This document shows, piece by piece, positions 55,122 to 64,000 of a stretch of DNA of 64,000 nt. The notes below the pieces were generated by a model, which was not told where the DNA came from, did not search any database, and saw nothing but the letters and a program-made list of their open reading frames with translations. Origin of the DNA: Buchnera aphidicola (Diuraphis noxia) (GTDB lineage: Bacteria; Pseudomonadota; Gammaproteobacteria; Enterobacterales; Enterobacteriaceae). The stretch is from contig NZ_CP013259.1 in assembly GCF_001700895.1 (NCBI RefSeq), positions 124,001 to 188,000 of the forward strand, written 5' to 3'. Every line of letters starts with the position of its first letter. The first letter of the stretch is position 1. The position numbers were made by a program, and so were the translations under genes.

Positions 55122-55557
55122 ATTCATTTATATTTATTATGTTTATATTATTAGGATTTGTTACGATTTTAATATCAATAGTATTTATAAAAAATACTCT
55201 TTTAAAATATTTAATTTTATGAACTTTCTTAGTCTAAAAATGCTATTATATTTTGCAATATATTTATTAAAAATAAAATTTTTTATAGTATTTTATTTTC
55301 AATTTTTATTAATCATTTTAAAAAGTGTTTTGATAGAACTATCTAAAAAAATTTATATTTTATGATTTGATCACTTAATTAAAATTATTAAAAATATTAA
55401 TAATAAAAAATTTTTTTGTATTAAAAAAATTTAGTATTTTTGAAATTAATATTTAACTAACTATTTTTTTTAAATTCAACTTATTAAAAATTATTTTTCA
55501 TATAAAAACATTCATAAAAACATTAAGTTTAATTTTTATACAAAAACTAAAAATCAT
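55122..55557. other. Gene-free, extremely A/T-rich spacer before folC
   Basis: About 435 bp and the longest gap in the window. A frame of 83 codons (55114-55365) exists, but its composition of Ile, Phe, Lys, Leu and Tyr is what random A/T sequence yields, it starts inside the hairpin above, and I recognise no family. There is no tRNA-like element. It may be the remains of a lost gene, and it should hold the folC promoter. Confidence 0.5.
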
Positions 55558-56828
55558 ATGATTAACAAAAAAAAATCTTTATCTGCGTGGTTAAAGTATT
55601 TAGAAATATCAAATAAAAAAAAGATTAATTTGAATGAATTAAAATTGATAGCTGAAAAATTAGATTTATTAAATTTTAAATCTTTTGTTTTTACTGTAGC
55701 TGGAACGAATGGAAAAGGTACAACTTGTGCAATATTAGAAAAATTATTTTTAGATTCAGGTTACCAAGTTGGACTATATACTTCACCTCATCTGATAAGT
55801 TATTTAGAAAGAGTTCGAATCAATGGGGCTACTCTTAGTGCTGAAGAACACATAGCTTCTTTCGAAGAAGTAGATTATATAAGAAAAACAACTATTTTGA
55901 CTTATTTTGAATTCATCACTCTTTCAGCATTGATTTTATTTAAAAGATATTCATTAGATATTATAATATTAGAAGTAGGATTAGGAGGGAGATTAGATGC
56001 CACTAATATTGTAGATCCTAATTTATCTATCATTACTAATATAAGATTAGATCATACTAAGATATTAGGTAAAAATCGTTCACTTATTGCACGTGAAAAA
56101 TCTGGAATTTTTAGAAAAAATATAATTTCTGTAATTGGCGAAACTGACATTCCAGATTCCATGAATAAAATAGCTCAAAAAAAAAAGCAATATTAAAAAA
56201 AATTAATCTTGATTATTATTTTTGGAAAGAAAACTATTATCGTTGGAATTTTATTCATTCAAATGTTCAATTATATAATTTACCTGTAGTTAACACTCCT
56301 TTATCCAATGTTGCTATTGCTCTATCAGCAATATATTATACAGATTTTAAAATTAATGAAAAAATTATAAATGAATCAATTCTTACTGTTCAATTACCAG
56401 GTAGATTTCAAGTTATCTCTTCTTCACCAAATATTATTCTTGATGTGGCTCACAATCCAGATGCTGCATTATATTTATCAGAAAAAATAGACGAAATGTT
56501 TATAAAAGGGAAAATATATGCAGTAATAGGTATGTTTCGAGATAAAGATATTTCAGGAACTGTTTTTCCTTTAAAAACAAAAATTGATTATTGGTATGCC
56601 TCTCCTTTAAAAAACTCTCGAACTGCAACTATAGATCAATTACAAAACACTTTGCCTATAAATAATACATTTTTTTCGAATAGTATTGATGAAACTTATA
56701 AAAAGTTACGTAAATTAGTAAAAAAAGAAGATGTTATTTTAGTATTTGGTTCTTTTGTGACTGTTGCGGAATTTATTATAGCAAGTAATATACAAAATCA
56801 TATAATTTTAGGAAACACATGTTTATAA
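55558..56828 (+). CDS. folC: Folylpolyglutamate/dihydrofolate synthase, frameshifted at an A10 run
   Basis: Adds glutamates to folates. The N-terminal half (55558-56196 frame) has the ATP loop GTNGKGTTCAI, LEVGLGGRLDATNIVDP and REKSGIFRKN, then stops at 56194-56196 just after ten A residues (56177-56186). The other frame continues without a stop to 56828 with LPGRFQVI, ILDVAHNPDAALYL, GMFRDKDISGT and FGSFVTVAEFI, all FolC. Adding one A yields 423 continuous residues (E. coli 422). No other damage is visible, so recent decay, polymerase slippage or a sequencing miscount are all possible. A strict annotation would call it a pseudogene. It overlaps cvpA by 10 bp. Confidence 0.87.
56177..56186 (+). 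other. Poly(A)10 slippage site in folC
   Basis: Ten A residues at exactly the point where the FolC frame breaks. An 11th A (or loss of two) rejoins the halves as Q-K-K-K-A-I-L-K. Confidence 0.65.
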
Positions 56829-57285
56829 TTGATTACATAATAATTTGTATTATTTTGATCTCTTTTATGATTGGATTTTATCGTGGTTTTCATAAAGAAT
56901 GTATTACCTTTTTGTTTTGGTTATTTAATTTTTATTTTTTTAATAGTTATCATTATTTTATTTCTTTTTATAAAAATTCTTTACAATATACTTTTTTTAA
57001 AAAAAAATTTTAATTATTATGACATTCGTTGTTTTGTTTTGTTTTAAACAACTATTCAATTATTGTTTAACAAAAATAATAAAAAATAATCATCTCTCTT
57101 TTTTAAACTTTTTTTTAGGAGGTTTATTTGGAATATTTCGTGGTGTCATATTAGTATGTTGTGTTCTATTTTGTTTTAAATATATGAATCTAGATAATTT
57201 TGAAGATTATGTAAAATATTCTATTTTTATTTCTTTTTTTTCTAAAATTTTTATTTATTTATTTGATTTTTTTAATCGTGTTTAA
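56819..57285 (+). CDS. cvpA: CvpA-family membrane protein, frameshifted at an A9 run
   Basis: Inner-membrane protein of the colicin V production family; cellular function is unclear. The first frame gives MFIIDYIIICIILISFMIGF and YRGFHKECITFLFWL, close to the E. coli N-terminus, and stops at 57011-57013 after nine A residues (56999-57007). The second frame continues as LIIMTFVVLFCFKQLFNYCL, FLGGLFGIFRGVILVCCVLF and a short tail, matching helices 3 and 4. One added A restores about 155 residues (E. coli 162). It overlaps folC; the E. coli neighbour dedD is absent. A strict annotation would call it a pseudogene. Confidence 0.82.
56999..57007 (+). other. Poly(A)9 slippage site in cvpA
   Basis: Nine A residues flanked by T runs at the frame break of cvpA; a tenth A restores the frame. 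Confidence 0.6.
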
Positions 57286-57286
57286 A

Positions 57287-57333
57287 ACTAAGCACATTGC
57301 TTATATGAGTATAAGAATTATATTGTGCTTAGT
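57287..57333. terminator. Hairpin between cvpA and prs
   Basis: ACTAAGCACA (57287-57296) pairs with TGTGCTTAGT (57324-57333), with a smaller CTTATA/TATAAG hairpin inside. The genes converge. On the minus strand the stem is followed by TTTT, so it best fits a prs terminator, perhaps also blocking read-through from cvpA. Confidence 0.6.
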
Positions 57334-57379
57334 ATTAACAACATTTAAAAAATTTTGTAAAAAATAAAATATCACAAGT

Positions 57380-58327
57380 TTAATGTTCAAACATTGCTGA
57401 AATAGATTCTTCGTTACTAATTCTTCTGATGGCTTCCGCTAGCATTCCTGATAAAGTTAACGTACGTACATTAGGTAATAATTCAATATTGGTTGATAAC
57501 GGTATCGTATCACATACGACAACTTCATCAATAACAGAAGTTTTTAAATTTATTGAAGCATTTCCAGAAAAAATAGGATGAGTTGCATAAGCAAATACCC
57601 TTTTAGCTCCTCTTTCCTTAAGAGCTTCTGCAGCTTTACAAAGAGTACCTCCTGTGTCAATCATATCATCAACTAAAATGCAATCACGATTTGCAACATC
57701 TCCAATAATATGCATAATTTGAGAGATATTGGCACGAGGTCTTCTTTTATCTATAATTGCCATATCAGTATCATAAAGTAGTTTGGCAATTGCTCTAGCT
57801 CTTACGACTCCTCCAATGTCAGGTGAAACTACAATAGGATTTTTTAATTCTCTTTGGAGCATATCTTCTAAAAGAATTAAACTACCAAAAACATTATCTA
57901 CAGGTACATCGAAAAAACCTTGTATTTGTTCTGCATGAAGATCTACTGTTAATACTCGATCTACTCCAATACTAGATAGAAAATCAGCCACTACTTTTGC
58001 TGTTATTGGTACTCGTGCTGACCTTACTCGACGATCTTGACGAGCATATCCGAAATATGGTATTACTGCAGTAATTCTACCGGCAGAAGCTCGTCTTAAA
58101 GCATCTATCATCACAACTAACTCCATTATATTGTCATTAGTAGGCGAACATGTAGATTGAATAATAAAAACATCTCCGCCTCTTACATTTTCATTAATTT
58201 GAACACTAATTTCACCATCACTAAATCGACCTACAGAAGCATTTCCTAAATTAATATATAATCGATCTGCAATAAATTTCGCTAGTTTTGGAATAGAATT
58301 TCCTGCAAACAGTTTCATATCAGGCAT
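57380..58327 (-). CDS. prs: Ribose-phosphate pyrophosphokinase
   Basis: Makes PRPP for nucleotides, histidine, tryptophan and NAD. 315 residues, as in E. coli. Starts [19 protein letters not shown]; contains FGYARQDRR, the metal-binding [17 protein letters not shown], and the PRPP loop [19 protein letters not shown]. It lies downstream of ispE with 109 bp between, as in E. coli. Confidence 0.98.
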   Translation of the reverse strand: MPDMKLFAGNSIPKLAKFIADRLYINLGNASVGRFSDGEISVQINENVRGGDVFIIQSTCSPTNDNIMELVVMIDALRRASAGRITAVIPYFGYARQDRRVRSARVPITAKVVADFLSSIGVDRVLTVDLHAEQIQGFFDVPVDNVFGSLILLEDMLQRELKNPIVVSPDIGGVVRARAIAKLLYDTDMAIIDKRRPRANISQIMHIIGDVANRDCILVDDMIDTGGTLCKAAEALKERGAKRVFAYATHPIFSGNASINLKTSVIDEVVVCDTIPLSTNIELLPNVRTLTLSGMLAEAIRRISNEESISAMFEH

Positions 58328-58436
58328 AAAAAACCTTATTTTTCTGTGATATATTTTAAATGAACGGTATTTTTTTATATTATTATCATATTTTTAAAGT
58401 TTAATAACAAAATGATGAAAAAAATATTTTTTCGAA

Positions 58437-59312
58437 TTAATAAGATATATTTTTTCTTTTATAAATGAGACTGTGTAATGGTGAAATATTCGTCCCTTTT
58501 ACTATGATTTTTTTTGTATTTTTAGGTAATAATAAAAACGCTTTTTTAGCTGATTGTTTATTTTGAAACTCAGAAAAAATACAGGATCCAGTACCTGTTA
58601 TTCGTGAAGGTGCATATTTAGATAATTTTAAAATTAATTTTTTTATTTTAGTAAATTTTTTTGTGACGATATACTCTAAATCATTAGTAAAATTTAATTT
58701 TAGTAATTGTTTTATAGATTGTTTAGATTTTCTTTTTGTTAAACAAGGGCTTGAAAATACATCTTTTGTTAAGATTTTTATATCAGGATATACAAGTAAA
58801 TACCATTTTTCTTTTTTTTTAATTGGATATAATATTTCTCCTATTCCTTCACCTATAGCAGTATTTCCCATAACAAAAAAAGGTACATCTGCCCCTATCT
58901 CAAGACCAAATAAAGCAAGTTCTTTTAAGGTAAATTGTGTATTCCATAACTTGTTTAAAACAATTAAAACAGTTGCAGCATTAGAAGATCCACCTCCTAG
59001 TCCGCTACCAATTGGTATTTTTTTATTTAAAAATATTGTAGCACCCAAATTATAAGAGTTAGTTTTTTTGTATAGTAATGCTTTTTTTTTTAATAAATTA
59101 GCTGCAATAATAATAGTATTTTTTATATTAATAAGAGATTTTTTTTTGGTAAATAACTTAATTGTACCTTTTTGATTAGGGATTATTTTTAATGTATCAC
59201 TGTAATCAAGAAATTGAAATAATGTTTGTATATAATGATATCCATCGGGACGTATGCCAGTTATATATAAAAAACGATTAATTTTTGCGGGAGATGGCCA
59301 GGTATAAATCAT
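58437..59312 (-). CDS. ispE: 4-diphosphocytidyl-2-C-methyl-D-erythritol kinase
   Basis: GHMP-type kinase of the MEP isoprenoid pathway. 291 residues (E. coli 283). N-terminal WPSPAKINRFLYITGIRPDGYH, ATP loop KKIPIGSGLGGGSSNAATV, and RITGTGSCIFSEF are conserved. It diverges from prfA; lolB and hemA, which lie between them in E. coli, are gone. Confidence 0.97.
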   Translation of the reverse strand: MIYTWPSPAKINRFLYITGIRPDGYHYIQTLFQFLDYSDTLKIIPNQKGTIKLFTKKKSLINIKNTIIIAANLLKKKALLYKKTNSYNLGATIFLNKKIPIGSGLGGGSSNAATVLIVLNKLWNTQFTLKELALFGLEIGADVPFFVMGNTAIGEGIGEILYPIKKKEKWYLLVYPDIKILTKDVFSSPCLTKRKSKQSIKQLLKLNFTNDLEYIVTKKFTKIKKLILKLSKYAPSRITGTGSCIFSEFQNKQSAKKAFLLLPKNTKKIIVKGTNISPLHSLIYKRKNISY

Positions 59313-59485
59313 TTATTTTTTTATTAAAATAAATTTCAAGTTATTTTTGTTAAAAATACAATAAAAACATTAAAAATGATATAATAATTTTAATAAATGT
59401 AGATATTTCAATTTTACAGTTTTTTTGAATTATTAAATAAAAAATATATTTTTTATATACAATATGTTAATAAATGGAAAAAATT

Positions 59486-60571
59486 ATGAATGATTCTATT
59501 TTAAATAAATTAAAATCTTTACGAAATCGTTTTAAAGAAATTGAAATTTTACTTACTCAAAAACATATTATCTCTAATCAAGAAAGCTTAAAGAGTTTAT
59601 CTCAAGAATATTTAAAGCTTTCTAAAGTGGTTAAATGTTTTATGAAATGGGAAAAATTAGAACTTGATATTGAAAATATTTACTCTTTATGTGAAGATAC
59701 AGAAATACAAGAACTAGCAGAAAAAGAATTAATTTTATATAATAAAAAAAAGAAAATTTTAGAAAGAAAAATTAATAAATTATTAATTCCTCAAGATCCT
59801 AATGACGAACGCAGTTGTTTTATTGAAATTAGAGCGGCTACAGGAGGAGATGAATCTTCAATTTTTTCTAGTGAATTATTTCGTATGTATACTAAATATG
59901 CTGAATCTTGTGATTGGAAAGTTGACATAATGAGTGCTAGTGAGAATGAAAAAGGAGGATTTAAAGAAATAATTGCGAAAATTACAGGAAAAGGTGTATG
60001 TGGTCGTTTAAAATTTGAATCTGGTGGTCATCGTGTACAAAGAGTGCCAGAAACAGAATCACAAGGTAGAATTCATACCTCTACTTGCACTGTTGCTATT
60101 ATGCCAGTCGTACCAAAAACTGAAATGGAAGAAATTCATATGTCTGATTTAAAAATTGATACTTTTCGTTCTTCTGGAGCTGGAGGACAACATGTCAATA
60201 CGACTGATTCTGCTATTCGAATTACTCATATTCCTACTGGTCATGTTGTTGAATGTCAAGATGAACGATCGCAACATAAAAATAAAGCTAAAGCTTTATC
60301 TATTTTATCTGCGCGTGTGCACGCAGAAAAATTACGAAAAACTCATGAAGAAAATGCTTGTATGAGAAAAATTTTATTAGGAAGTGGTGAACGATCAGAT
60401 AGAAATAGAACATATAATTTTCCTCAAAATAGAATTACAGACCATAGAATTAATCTCACTATATATAAACTAAATGAAGTATTACAAGGAAAATTAGAAT
60501 TGCTTATCGAACCAATTATACAAGAATATCAAGCGGATTTTCTTTCGTCTTTATCAAAATCTAAATTATGA
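59486..60571 (+). CDS. prfA: Peptide chain release factor RF1
   Basis: Terminates translation at UAA and UAG. ATG 59486 ([12 protein letters not shown]) gives 361 residues (E. coli 360); the frame also opens at 59474 (MEKI). Stop-codon recognition tripeptide appears as PET (PxT type), and the catalytic GGQ is in [15 protein letters not shown]. The end overlaps prmC, which encodes the methylase for that glutamine, by 4 bp. Confidence 0.98.
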   Translation: MNDSILNKLKSLRNRFKEIEILLTQKHIISNQESLKSLSQEYLKLSKVVKCFMKWEKLELDIENIYSLCEDTEIQELAEKELILYNKKKKILERKINKLLIPQDPNDERSCFIEIRAATGGDESSIFSSELFRMYTKYAESCDWKVDIMSASENEKGGFKEIIAKITGKGVCGRLKFESGGHRVQRVPETESQGRIHTSTCTVAIMPVVPKTEMEEIHMSDLKIDTFRSSGAGGQHVNTTDSAIRITHIPTGHVVECQDERSQHKNKAKALSILSARVHAEKLRKTHEENACMRKILLGSGERSDRNRTYNFPQNRITDHRINLTIYKLNEVLQGKLELLIEPIIQEYQADFLSSLSKSKL

Positions 60572-61395
60572 ATATTAAAAATTGGTTAAAACAATCTATT
60601 GAAAAATTATCTTTGTGTGATAATCCTAAATATGAAGCTGAATTGTTATTAAGATATGTATCAGGTTGTACTCATAGTTTTATTTTGACTTCTGATACGA
60701 TAAAATTAAATAGACAAAAATATCAATATTTAAATTATTTAGTTTATCGTAGATCTTTAGGAGAACCTTTAGCTTATATAACGAAAGAAAAAGAATTTTG
60801 GTCTTTATCTTTAAGTGTTTCATATGATACTCTTATTCCCAGGCCTGATACAGAAATTTTAGTGGAACAGGTAATATCTAAGATCCAAAAACGACATGCT
60901 TTAATTCTTGATTTAGGTACTGGATGTGGAGCTATCGCTTTATCATTAGCTAATACTTGTTCTCATTGGAGAGTTATTGGTGTTGATAAATCAAAAAAAG
61001 CTCTTAAAATAGCTCAAATTAATGCATGTAAATTAAATTTAAAAAATGTTTCTTTTTTTTTTAGTAATTGGTTTTCACATATAACTAGTAAATTTCATGT
61101 AATTGTAAGCAATCCACCATATATTGGTAAAAAAGATATCAAATATTTAAAGAAAGATATTTTTTTTGAACCTTATATGGCTTTAATATCAAAAAAAAAT
61201 GGACTATCAGATATCGAAATTATTATAAAAAAAGCAAAGTTTTATTTATTTTCTAAAGGTTTATTGTTTATAGAACATGGATGGCAACAAAAATTAAAAG
61301 TACAAAAATTATTTAAAAAACATAATTTTTTTGAAATAAAATCCTATCAAGATTATGGGGGAAATGATCGTCTTACAATCGGAAAAAAAAAATGA
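60568..61395 (+). CDS. prmC: Release factor glutamine methyltransferase (HemK)
   Basis: Methylates the GGQ glutamine of release factors. 275 residues (E. coli 277). Substrate-binding N-domain, then SAM site [16 protein letters not shown] and the catalytic [18 protein letters not shown] is intact. Ends with three lysines encoded by an A10 run directly before the stop. Coupled to prfA by a 4-bp overlap. Confidence 0.97.
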   Translation: MNIKNWLKQSIEKLSLCDNPKYEAELLLRYVSGCTHSFILTSDTIKLNRQKYQYLNYLVYRRSLGEPLAYITKEKEFWSLSLSVSYDTLIPRPDTEILVEQVISKIQKRHALILDLGTGCGAIALSLANTCSHWRVIGVDKSKKALKIAQINACKLNLKNVSFFFSNWFSHITSKFHVIVSNPPYIGKKDIKYLKKDIFFEPYMALISKKNGLSDIEIIIKKAKFYLFSKGLLFIEHGWQQKLKVQKLFKKHNFFEIKSYQDYGGNDRLTIGKKK

Positions 61396-61560
61396 TAAAT
61401 AAAATTTTATATATTTCTACGAATTCTTAATATCAACAATCTTGTAATCATAATAAAAGAAAACAATATTATACATTACTATAAAATATATATATAATTA
61501 TATTATCACTTATGCAATTTAAACTTTTAATTTTTTACAAACATTACGATTATTGAACAT

Positions 61561-62370
61561 ATGAAATCTTTTTCTAATATCAATTTTTCTAAAATATCGC
61601 TTTTTGAATCTATCATTGCTGTTTCTCAAGTTATTCGATCAGATTTTCCGGCACATGCTGTGATCTCTGAATTAAAAACTAGAATAAAGGAAGCAGAATC
61701 CTATATTTCATCTGAATGTACACCAAATAGACAACTAAAAAAATTATTAGAATTATTCTATATTCACTGGAAATTTGGTGGTGCAAGTGGCATTTACAAA
61801 CTTTCAGATACACTGTGGATTGATAATGTACTAAAAACACGTCAAGGTACAGCAGTGTCTTTAGGCATTGTATTTTTACATATTGCACAAGCATTAAAAT
61901 TACCATTAAATCCTGTTATATTTCCTACTCAGCTTATTTTAAGAGCAGATTGGATTAATAAGAAAAAATGGTTAATTAATCCGTTTAACGGCGACATATT
62001 AGATCAACATACATTAGAAGTATGGTTAAAAGGTAACATTAGTCCTACTGCAGAATTATATGAAAATGATTTATATAAAGCTGAATCTATTACTGTTGTT
62101 CGAAAAATGTTGGATATATTAAAATCTGCTCTAATGGAAGAAAAAAAAATGGAATTAGCATTAAATGTAACTAATGTACTTTTAGAAATCGATCCAAATG
62201 ATCCATATGAAATTCGTGATCGAGGATTAATATATGCACAGTTAGAATGCAATCATGTCGCTTTAACAGATTTAATTTATTTTGTAGAACATTGTCCTGA
62301 AGATCCAATTAGTGAAATTATTAAAGTTCAAATTCATTCTATTGAACAAAAAAAAATGATATTACATTAA
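61561..62370 (+). CDS. sirB1: SirB1, transglutaminase-like/TPR protein
   Basis: Conserved protein of unknown function (also YchA), 269 residues as in E. coli. The N-terminal transglutaminase-like region contains TRQGTAVSLGIVFLHIAQAL and LPLNPVIFPTQLILR; VWLKGNISPTAELYENDL follows; the C-terminal TPR-like part ends NDPYEIRDRGLIYAQLECNH and CPEDPISEIIKVQI. E. coli places it near prfA and prmC, with sirB2 between, which is missing here. It converges on nadE with a 13-bp gap. Confidence 0.94.
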   Translation: MKSFSNINFSKISLFESIIAVSQVIRSDFPAHAVISELKTRIKEAESYISSECTPNRQLKKLLELFYIHWKFGGASGIYKLSDTLWIDNVLKTRQGTAVSLGIVFLHIAQALKLPLNPVIFPTQLILRADWINKKKWLINPFNGDILDQHTLEVWLKGNISPTAELYENDLYKAESITVVRKMLDILKSALMEEKKMELALNVTNVLLEIDPNDPYEIRDRGLIYAQLECNHVALTDLIYFVEHCPEDPISEIIKVQIHSIEQKKMILH

Positions 62371-62383
62371 AATATTTTATGTG

Positions 62384-63190
62384 TTAAAATATTATTGGTT
62401 TATTTCTTTTATGCAATGTATTTAAATATAATTTTTCAATAATTTCTTTACTAGAAATATCTATTTTTTTTCCTTCTAAATAAGAATCGATGTCGTCATA
62501 TTTGACTCCTAAAACAGATTCGTCTTCTCTTTGTGGATGTTCATCTTCAAGGTCCGCAGTTGGTTTTTTTAAATAAAGATGACTAGGACATCTTAGTTGC
62601 TTTAATAAAAGAACACCTTGTCGTTTGTTTAATGTAGAAATAGGATTTATATCTGTTCCGTTATCTCCATATTTTGTAAAAAAACCACTAATAATTTCTG
62701 ATGCATGTCCTGTTCCTACTACTAAACCATTTTTTACTGCAGCGATACTATATTGTACGATCATTCTTTCTCTTGATTTTATATTTCCTTTTATATGATC
62801 TGAAATAATAATTCCAGAGTTTTTTAAAGCTTGTTCATTACTTAAAACTGCATTTTTAATATTTATATTTAGGACACAATCCGGATTTATAAAATTGATT
62901 GCATCTTGACAATCTTTTTCATCTTTTTGTATACCATATGGTAAACGTAATGCAATAAATTGATAATTTGTATTTTTTGTCTTTTTTCTTAATTGCTCAA
63001 TACTAATTTGACATAATTTTCCAGTTAATGTGGAGTCTTGTCCTCCACTAATACCAAGTATTAAAGTTTTTAAATGAATATTGTTAAGTAAATATTTTTT
63101 TAAAAAATTAATACGATTTTTAATTTCTATTTCTGGTATAATTATTGCTTTTACTTTTAATAATTTAATAATTTTTTTTTGCATATTCAC
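62384..63190 (-). CDS. nadE: NH3-dependent NAD synthetase, GTG start
   Basis: Amidates nicotinate adenine dinucleotide to NAD. 268 residues (E. coli 275, shorter at the C-terminus). Pyrophosphatase loop [55 protein letters not shown] and [11 protein letters not shown] are conserved. I keep the GTG at 63190, which aligns MNMQKKIIK with E. coli MTLQQQIIK and has AGGA 7 bp upstream; ATG 63184 is the alternative. No glutaminase domain. Confidence 0.96.
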   Translation of the reverse strand: MNMQKKIIKLLKVKAIIIPEIEIKNRINFLKKYLLNNIHLKTLILGISGGQDSTLTGKLCQISIEQLRKKTKNTNYQFIALRLPYGIQKDEKDCQDAINFINPDCVLNINIKNAVLSNEQALKNSGIIISDHIKGNIKSRERMIVQYSIAAVKNGLVVGTGHASEIISGFFTKYGDNGTDINPISTLNKRQGVLLLKQLRCPSHLYLKKPTADLEDEHPQREDESVLGVKYDDIDSYLEGKKIDISSKEIIEKLYLNTLHKRNKPIIF

Positions 63191-63206
63191 ATTTTTATCC
63201 TAATTC

Positions 63207-63223
63207 TCCTCTTATTAAGAGGA
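63207..63223. other. Small hairpin between divergent nadE and ackA
   Basis: TCCTCTT and AAGAGGA form a perfect 7-bp stem with a 3-base loop 16 bp upstream of nadE and about 60 bp upstream of ackA. On the plus strand A/T-rich sequence with TTTTTT follows. It lies between two divergent starts, so it is not an ordinary end-of-gene terminator; its minus-strand arm contains AGGAG. Confidence 0.45.
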
Positions 63224-63283
63224 TAAATTTATTATTTTTTGATAAATTAAACTTTTTTTAAACACACACTATTATACTAAATA

Positions 63284-64000
63284 ATGGATAAAAAATTGAA
63301 AAATTTTATTTTTGTGTTAAATTGTGGAAGTTCTTCTATAAAATTCGCAATATTAAATCCTGATAGTAAAAAAACATATCTTTCTGGTTTAGTAGAATAT
63401 TTATTTTTACCAGATACATGTATTACATGGAAATATTTAGATAAAAAATATAAACAAATTATAGGTTCAAATATCAATCATAAATTTGCATTAGATTTTA
63501 TTATAGAAAAAATTTTACTAAAACAAAAAGATATTTTAAAAAATATTGTTGGAATAGGGCATAGAGTAGTACATGGAGGAATCAAAATAAAAAAATCCGT
63601 GTTAATAGATGAAAACGTACTGACACATATTCAAGATGCTGCGTTATTTGCTCCGTTACATAACCCGGCTAATTTAATTGGTATTAAAATAGTTATGGAA
63701 AAATATCCCATTTTGTCTAAGAAAAATGTAGCAGTTTTTGATACATCTTTTTATAAAGACATGCCCGAAACTTCTTTTTTATATGCGATTCCTTATAATT
63801 TTTATGAAAAATATAGGATTAGACGCTATGGAGCTCATGGTATTAGTCATAATTATGTGGCTCGTGAAGCTTGCACTGTTCTAAATAAAAAATTTCATTC
63901 CTTGAATATTATAACTTGTCATTTAGGAAATGGATCTTCAATTTCAGGAATTTGTAACGGTGTATGTGTAGATACTTCTATGGGTTTCACTCCTTTAGAA
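63284..64000 (+). CDS. ackA: Acetate kinase, 3' partial
   Basis: Interconverts acetyl phosphate and acetate with ATP formation. The first 239 codons are in the window. ATG 63284 starts MDKKLKNFIFVLNCGSSSIK; the phosphate-binding NCGSSS, IGHRVVHGG, AALFAPLHNPANLIGI, VAVFDTSFY, RRYGAHGISHNYV and CHLGNGSSIS are all conserved. No frameshift is seen. It diverges from nadE. Confidence 0.97.
   Translation, partial: MDKKLKNFIFVLNCGSSSIKFAILNPDSKKTYLSGLVEYLFLPDTCITWKYLDKKYKQIIGSNINHKFALDFIIEKILLKQKDILKNIVGIGHRVVHGGIKIKKSVLIDENVLTHIQDAALFAPLHNPANLIGIKIVMEKYPILSKKNVAVFDTSFYKDMPETSFLYAIPYNFYEKYRIRRYGAHGISHNYVAREACTVLNKKFHSLNIITCHLGNGSSISGICNGVCVDTSMGFTPLE

Noticed and set aside
55114-55365. 83-codon open frame after nuoN.
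   Set aside because: Composition is that of random A/T-rich sequence, there is no ribosome site, it begins in a hairpin stem, and I recognise no family.

Overview
The window is a chromosome segment of an aphid endosymbiont of the Buchnera aphidicola type (Gammaproteobacteria, Enterobacterales). The DNA is extremely A+T rich by eye and is packed with orthologues of Escherichia coli housekeeping genes at nearly identical lengths. E. coli neighbourhoods survive as condensed blocks from which individual genes have dropped out (pdxA, apaG, fkpB, secDF, hemA, lolB, sirB2). I saw no insertion sequence, prophage, CRISPR, rRNA or tRNA gene. This is an ancestral core genome in decay, not an accessory island, so the interesting signals are patterns of loss and compensation inside core genes.

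Layout. 1-5956: the 3' part of priA, then tyrS, sufA (-), ydiK and aroH, ended by a strong hairpin terminator. 6089-13158: the enteric thrS-infC-rpmI-rplT-pheS-pheT-ihfA translation cluster, with a terminator or attenuator before pheS. 13193-15753: queA-tgt-yajC. 15799-18784 (-): glyQ-glyS. 18949-20930: folE, nfo, rplY. 20943-25484: yabI (-), surA, rsmA, apaH, folA (-). 25574-36198 (-): carA-carB and the ribF-ileS-lspA-ispH-dapB series. 36395-39877: rpsT, then dnaK-dnaJ (-) behind a well preserved sigma-32 promoter. 40197-55089: a complete nuoA-N operon for respiratory complex I. 55090-57285: a gene-free spacer, then folC and cvpA. 57380-64000: prs and ispE (-), prfA-prmC-sirB1, nadE (-) and the 5' part of ackA.

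Function. Together the genes supply translation (five aminoacyl-tRNA synthetases, ribosomal proteins, IF3, RF1 and its methylase), energy (complex I, acetate kinase) and protein folding (DnaK/J, SurA). They also supply entry points to nutrient provisioning for the host: AroH for aromatics, CarAB for arginine and pyrimidines, DapB for lysine and diaminopimelate. Cofactor enzymes are FolE, FolA, FolC, RibF, NadE, IspE and IspH.

Main observations. (1) PriA keeps all eight zinc cysteines and stays open over more than 500 codons, but its Walker A, Walker B and helicase motifs V and VI are gone. (2) The proofreading sites of both ThrRS and PheRS are destroyed, whereas that of IleRS is intact. (3) Three genes (nuoE, folC, cvpA) are each broken at a run of 9-10 adenines, and each is restored by exactly one extra A, the pattern expected of genes rescued by transcriptional slippage. 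(4) Unusual start codons known from E. coli (AUU for infC, UUG for rpsT and carA) persist despite strong A+T pressure. Motif comparisons were made from memory of the E. coli proteins, without alignment software.
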